Source: Kitasatospora sp. MMS16-BH015 (lineage in GTDB: Bacteria > Actinomycetota > Actinomycetes > Streptomycetales > Streptomycetaceae). From it: 64,000 nt of DNA. A program made the position numbers and the translations under genes. Below the pieces are notes generated by a model. That model did not search any database. It was not told the origin of the DNA and saw nothing but the letters and a program-made list of their open reading frames with translations. Location: contig NZ_CP025394.1 in the NCBI RefSeq assembly GCF_002943525.1, positions 1-64,000 of the forward strand. The letters run 5' to 3'. Below, in pieces: positions 62,098 through 64,000 of this stretch (positions are counted from its first letter, which is position 1; each line of letters begins with the position of its first letter).

Positions 62098-63129
62098 TCA
62101 GACCGCGACGGTCTCCTCCTCCTCCGAGGCGGCCGCCGCATCGACCTGGACGACGGCGTGACGCCATTCGTGGGCGGCGGCGGCGAGCAGCAGCGCTAGG
62201 CCGAGCATCAGCCAGAGCGCCAGCGAGACCAGGCGCCCGGCCAGGCCGGCGGCGCCGTCGAAGTAGAGGACGCTGCGGGTCGCCTCGAGGAAGCCGGCGC
62301 CGTTCCAGACCTGGTGCAGGGCGCCGAACAGGCCGGGCTGGAGGTCGGGGCGGTAGATGCCGCCGGAGCTGGTGAAGTTGAGCATCACGAAGAGCACCAT
62401 CAGCGCGAGGGTGGTCCAGCGCTTGAGGAAGGTGTGCAGGCCGATGCCGACCAGCACGATGCCCGCCGAGTAGAGCCAGGACAGCGCCCAGACGGCGGCC
62501 AGGCCGTGGTCGACCACGTGGAAGACCGGGCCGGCCGTGACCGTGCCGATCAGGCTGACCACGAGGGAGGTGGCCAGGCCGACCAGCGCGCGGACCCGCA
62601 TGCCGAGCACCGCCCCGGCCGTGCCGATCACCGCGACGCTCCCGTACGAGCCGATGCTCAGCGCGACCAGCAGGAAGAACAGGCCCTGGCCGGTCGGGTC
62701 ACCGGCCGCGAGCGGGGCCGTGTCGGTGACGGCCAGCGGGACGCCCTGGTGGTCGGTGACGGTGCGGAAGACCCGTTCGGCGGCGACCGCATCGGTGTCG
62801 GAGCCGGCGGTGGCGACCAGGAGTTCGGGGTGGGCCGGGTCGGGAGTGAAGGCGGCGACCAGGGTGCGGTCGTGCAGCCGCTGCTCGGCGGCGGGACGGT
62901 CGGGCAGGGTGCTCACCTCCAGCGCGCTGCCGGCCTTGGCCTGGACGGTCTCGGCCAGCTGGTGGGCCTGCGGGCTGGTGCCGACCACGGCGACCCTGAG
63001 GTGGTGGGGCGTCGGCTGGTGGAAGGCGCCCTGGTAGGCGAGGGCCATGCCCAGGCACATCAGCAGCGGGGTGAGCAGGTGGACGGCGAGGTGGCGCAGG
63101 TGCCGGCGCAGCTCGGGGGTGGTGGTCAT
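62098..63129 (-). CDS. Multi-pass membrane protein, DUF3533/ABC-2-like
   Basis: A 343-residue protein, ATG 63129. An N-terminal helix (LLTPLLMCLGMALAYQGAFH), a periplasmic domain (VAVVGTSPQAHQLAETVQAK) and five later helices (GLFFLLVALSIGSYGSVAVI and others) give the layout of YhgE/DUF3533 or ABC-2-type permeases. The tail AASEEEETVAV is acidic. It is divergent from a MarR regulator gene, likely its controller. This suggests export of a toxic compound or cell-envelope modification. Confidence 0.75.
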   Translation of the reverse strand: MTTTPELRRHLRHLAVHLLTPLLMCLGMALAYQGAFHQPTPHHLRVAVVGTSPQAHQLAETVQAKAGSALEVSTLPDRPAAEQRLHDRTLVAAFTPDPAHPELLVATAGSDTDAVAAERVFRTVTDHQGVPLAVTDTAPLAAGDPTGQGLFFLLVALSIGSYGSVAVIGTAGAVLGMRVRALVGLATSLVVSLIGTVTAGPVFHVVDHGLAAVWALSWLYSAGIVLVGIGLHTFLKRWTTLALMVLFVMLNFTSSGGIYRPDLQPGLFGALHQVWNGAGFLEATRSVLYFDGAAGLAGRLVSLALWLMLGLALLLAAAAHEWRHAVVQVDAAAASEEEETVAV

Positions 63130-63209
63130 GGTGGCGCGGTCCTTCGCGGCCGTTCCGCCGGTGTCGGCGGGCCGGCCAGGTAGCTGGCGAGTACCAAGTA
63201 GATGGCAAA

Positions 63210-63290
63210 TGCAACCGATTGACCCGATCGAGGCGCTCTCACGAGCACCTTGGTTGGGTTTTGCAACTGATACGGATGTACTCTACACCT
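63210..63290. promoter_or_regulatory. Direct repeats in the divergent MarR/membrane-protein promoter region
   Basis: TGCAACCGAT (63210-63219) and TGCAACTGAT (63262-63271) are direct repeats 52 bases apart. TACTCT (63279-63284) could be the -10 of the rightward gene, giving a leaderless message at GTG 63291. Confidence 0.45.
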
Positions 63291-63731
63291 GTGAACAAGA
63301 ACGCCGAGGCCCGCACCCGCGACGGGTCCCTCCAGTCGATCCAGCGCGAACTCACCGCCTTCGCCCGCCGCGCCCGTGGCCGGGCCGCCGAGCTGCACCC
63401 CGAGCTCTCGCTGGTCGCGTTCAGCATGCTCGACCTGATGATCGAGCGCGGCGGCTGCCGGGGCGCCGACCTCGCCGCGCACTTCCTGCTCGACAAGTCC
63501 ACGGTCAGCCGCCAGGTCACCGCCCTGGAGAAGCTCGGCTACCTGGTCCGCGAGATCGACCCGGACGACCACCGGGGCCAGATCCTGCACCCCTCCCCCG
63601 CCGGCCTGGCCGCTGCCCGCGCCGCGTACGAGCAGCGCCGCGCCGCCTTCCTCGACCGGCTGGCCGACTGGGACGACACCGACGTGGCCCGCTTCTCCGC
63701 CTACCTGGAGCGGTACAACGCGGACCTCTGA
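63291..63731 (+). CDS. MarR family transcriptional regulator
   Basis: I chose GTG 63291, which fits a leaderless message; ATG 63276 would add five residues. QRELTAFARRARGRAAELHP precedes the winged HTH: LVAFSMLDLMIERGGCRGAD, then LAAHFLLDKSTVSRQVTALE and KLGYLVREIDPDDHRGQILH (the DxxDxR wing). It is divergent from the DUF3533-like membrane protein gene, which it probably represses. Confidence 0.88.
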   Translation: MNKNAEARTRDGSLQSIQRELTAFARRARGRAAELHPELSLVAFSMLDLMIERGGCRGADLAAHFLLDKSTVSRQVTALEKLGYLVREIDPDDHRGQILHPSPAGLAAARAAYEQRRAAFLDRLADWDDTDVARFSAYLERYNADL

Positions 63732-63796
63732 CCCCGCCTCCGCCGAGGCCGCGCGGGCCCGGTAATGCCGTTGCGGGCGTGAGTAGGGTCGGTGGA

Positions 63797-64000
63797 ATGG
63801 AGATCGTCTCGCTCGGGTACCGCACGGATGTCGCGCTGCTGCAGGCCGGCGGGTCGGTGGTCACCGACCGCGGCGGCCACCTGGTGGTGCGGACGCCGGA
63901 CAACCCCGGGTTCCACTGGGGCAACTTCCTGCTGTTCGCGGGGCCGCCCTGGCCCGGGGACGCCCTGCGGTGGGAGGTGCTGTTCCAGGACGAGTTCCCG
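63797..64000 (+). CDS. GNAT acetyltransferase-like protein, cut by the window end
   Basis: ATG 63797 opens MEIVSLGYRTDVALLQAGGS, then GGHLVVRTPDNPGFHWGNFL, LFAGPPWPGDALRWEVLFQD and EFP at the edge. The start resembles Streptomyces GNAT N-acetyltransferases in which an N-terminal HLVVRTP...FxWGNFL segment precedes the fold. The catalytic and CoA-binding parts lie outside the window. Confidence 0.6.
   Translation, partial: MEIVSLGYRTDVALLQAGGSVVTDRGGHLVVRTPDNPGFHWGNFLLFAGPPWPGDALRWEVLFQDEFP

Overview
The window is very GC-rich DNA with GTG/ATG starts, strong codon third-position GC and several actinomycete-specific families (DUF6479, DUF4235, DUF402, LAL-type LuxR, MerR and ROK regulators, trypsin-like peptidase of the Streptomyces type). 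It reads as chromosomal DNA of a streptomycete (Streptomyces, Kitasatospora or a close relative). I see no rRNA, tRNA, CRISPR array, phage module, complete insertion sequence or replication origin.

Layout. (1) Bases 1 to about 11,500 are a decayed accessory region. They hold a broken methyltransferase, two tandem broken FAD oxidases, a broken double zeta-toxin-like ATPase, a broken unknown gene, a frameshifted DUF402 gene coupled to a NUDIX gene, and an ArsI/CadI tail. Long gene-free stretches with minisatellites lie between them. Only a Tim44-like membrane protein and two small genes look intact there. (2) 11.6-16.1 kb: a TetR regulator divergent from an aromatic-ring-type FAD monooxygenase that carries an in-frame 24-bp tandem repeat, then a frameshifted secreted protein and a truncated quinone reductase. 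(3) 16.1-25.7 kb: a sugar utilisation locus with a solute-binding lipoprotein, two permeases and a glycoside-hydrolase-like enzyme in a tightly coupled operon. A ROK repressor gene is divergent from it, and a large secreted lectin/beta-propeller/CBM protein follows. Two nearly identical palindromic promoter elements tie the operon and the secreted protein into one probable regulon. (4) 25.7-29.1 kb: a broken serine protease, two secreted proteins and a mosaic of three gene fragments (glutamate-cysteine ligase, Gfo/Idh/MocA oxidoreductase, transposase). (5) 29.3-31.4 kb: small stress or envelope genes (hemerythrin, a helical protein, DUF6479, DUF4235).

(6) 31.5-38.7 kb: an MBL hydrolase / amidohydrolase / amino-acid permease operon with a divergent TetR, then a double-domain Lrp regulator converging on an M20 peptidase. 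(7) 39.0-49.9 kb: thioredoxin with DUF4395; a MerR-methyltransferase fusion; an SRPBCC protein; a secreted Xaa-Pro dipeptidyl-peptidase; a MarR regulator with a DUF1330 protein; VOC and dimeric-barrel proteins; a TetR/quinone-reductase divergent pair; and a phosphatase-like lipoprotein. (8) 49.9-64 kb: a MoxR ATPase with a VWA/metallopeptidase-like partner, small cytoplasmic genes, a globin overlapping a large LAL regulator, an aegerolysin-like secreted protein with palindromic sites upstream, a membrane protein divergent from a MarR regulator, and a partial GNAT gene cut by the window end.

Most intact genes sit in short regulator-plus-target units. Repeated or palindromic elements between divergent genes are visible at seven places and are listed individually. 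I did not find a convincing complete new defence or biosynthetic system. The best leads are the ROK glycan regulon, the MerR-methyltransferase fusion and the LAL/aegerolysin neighbourhood.
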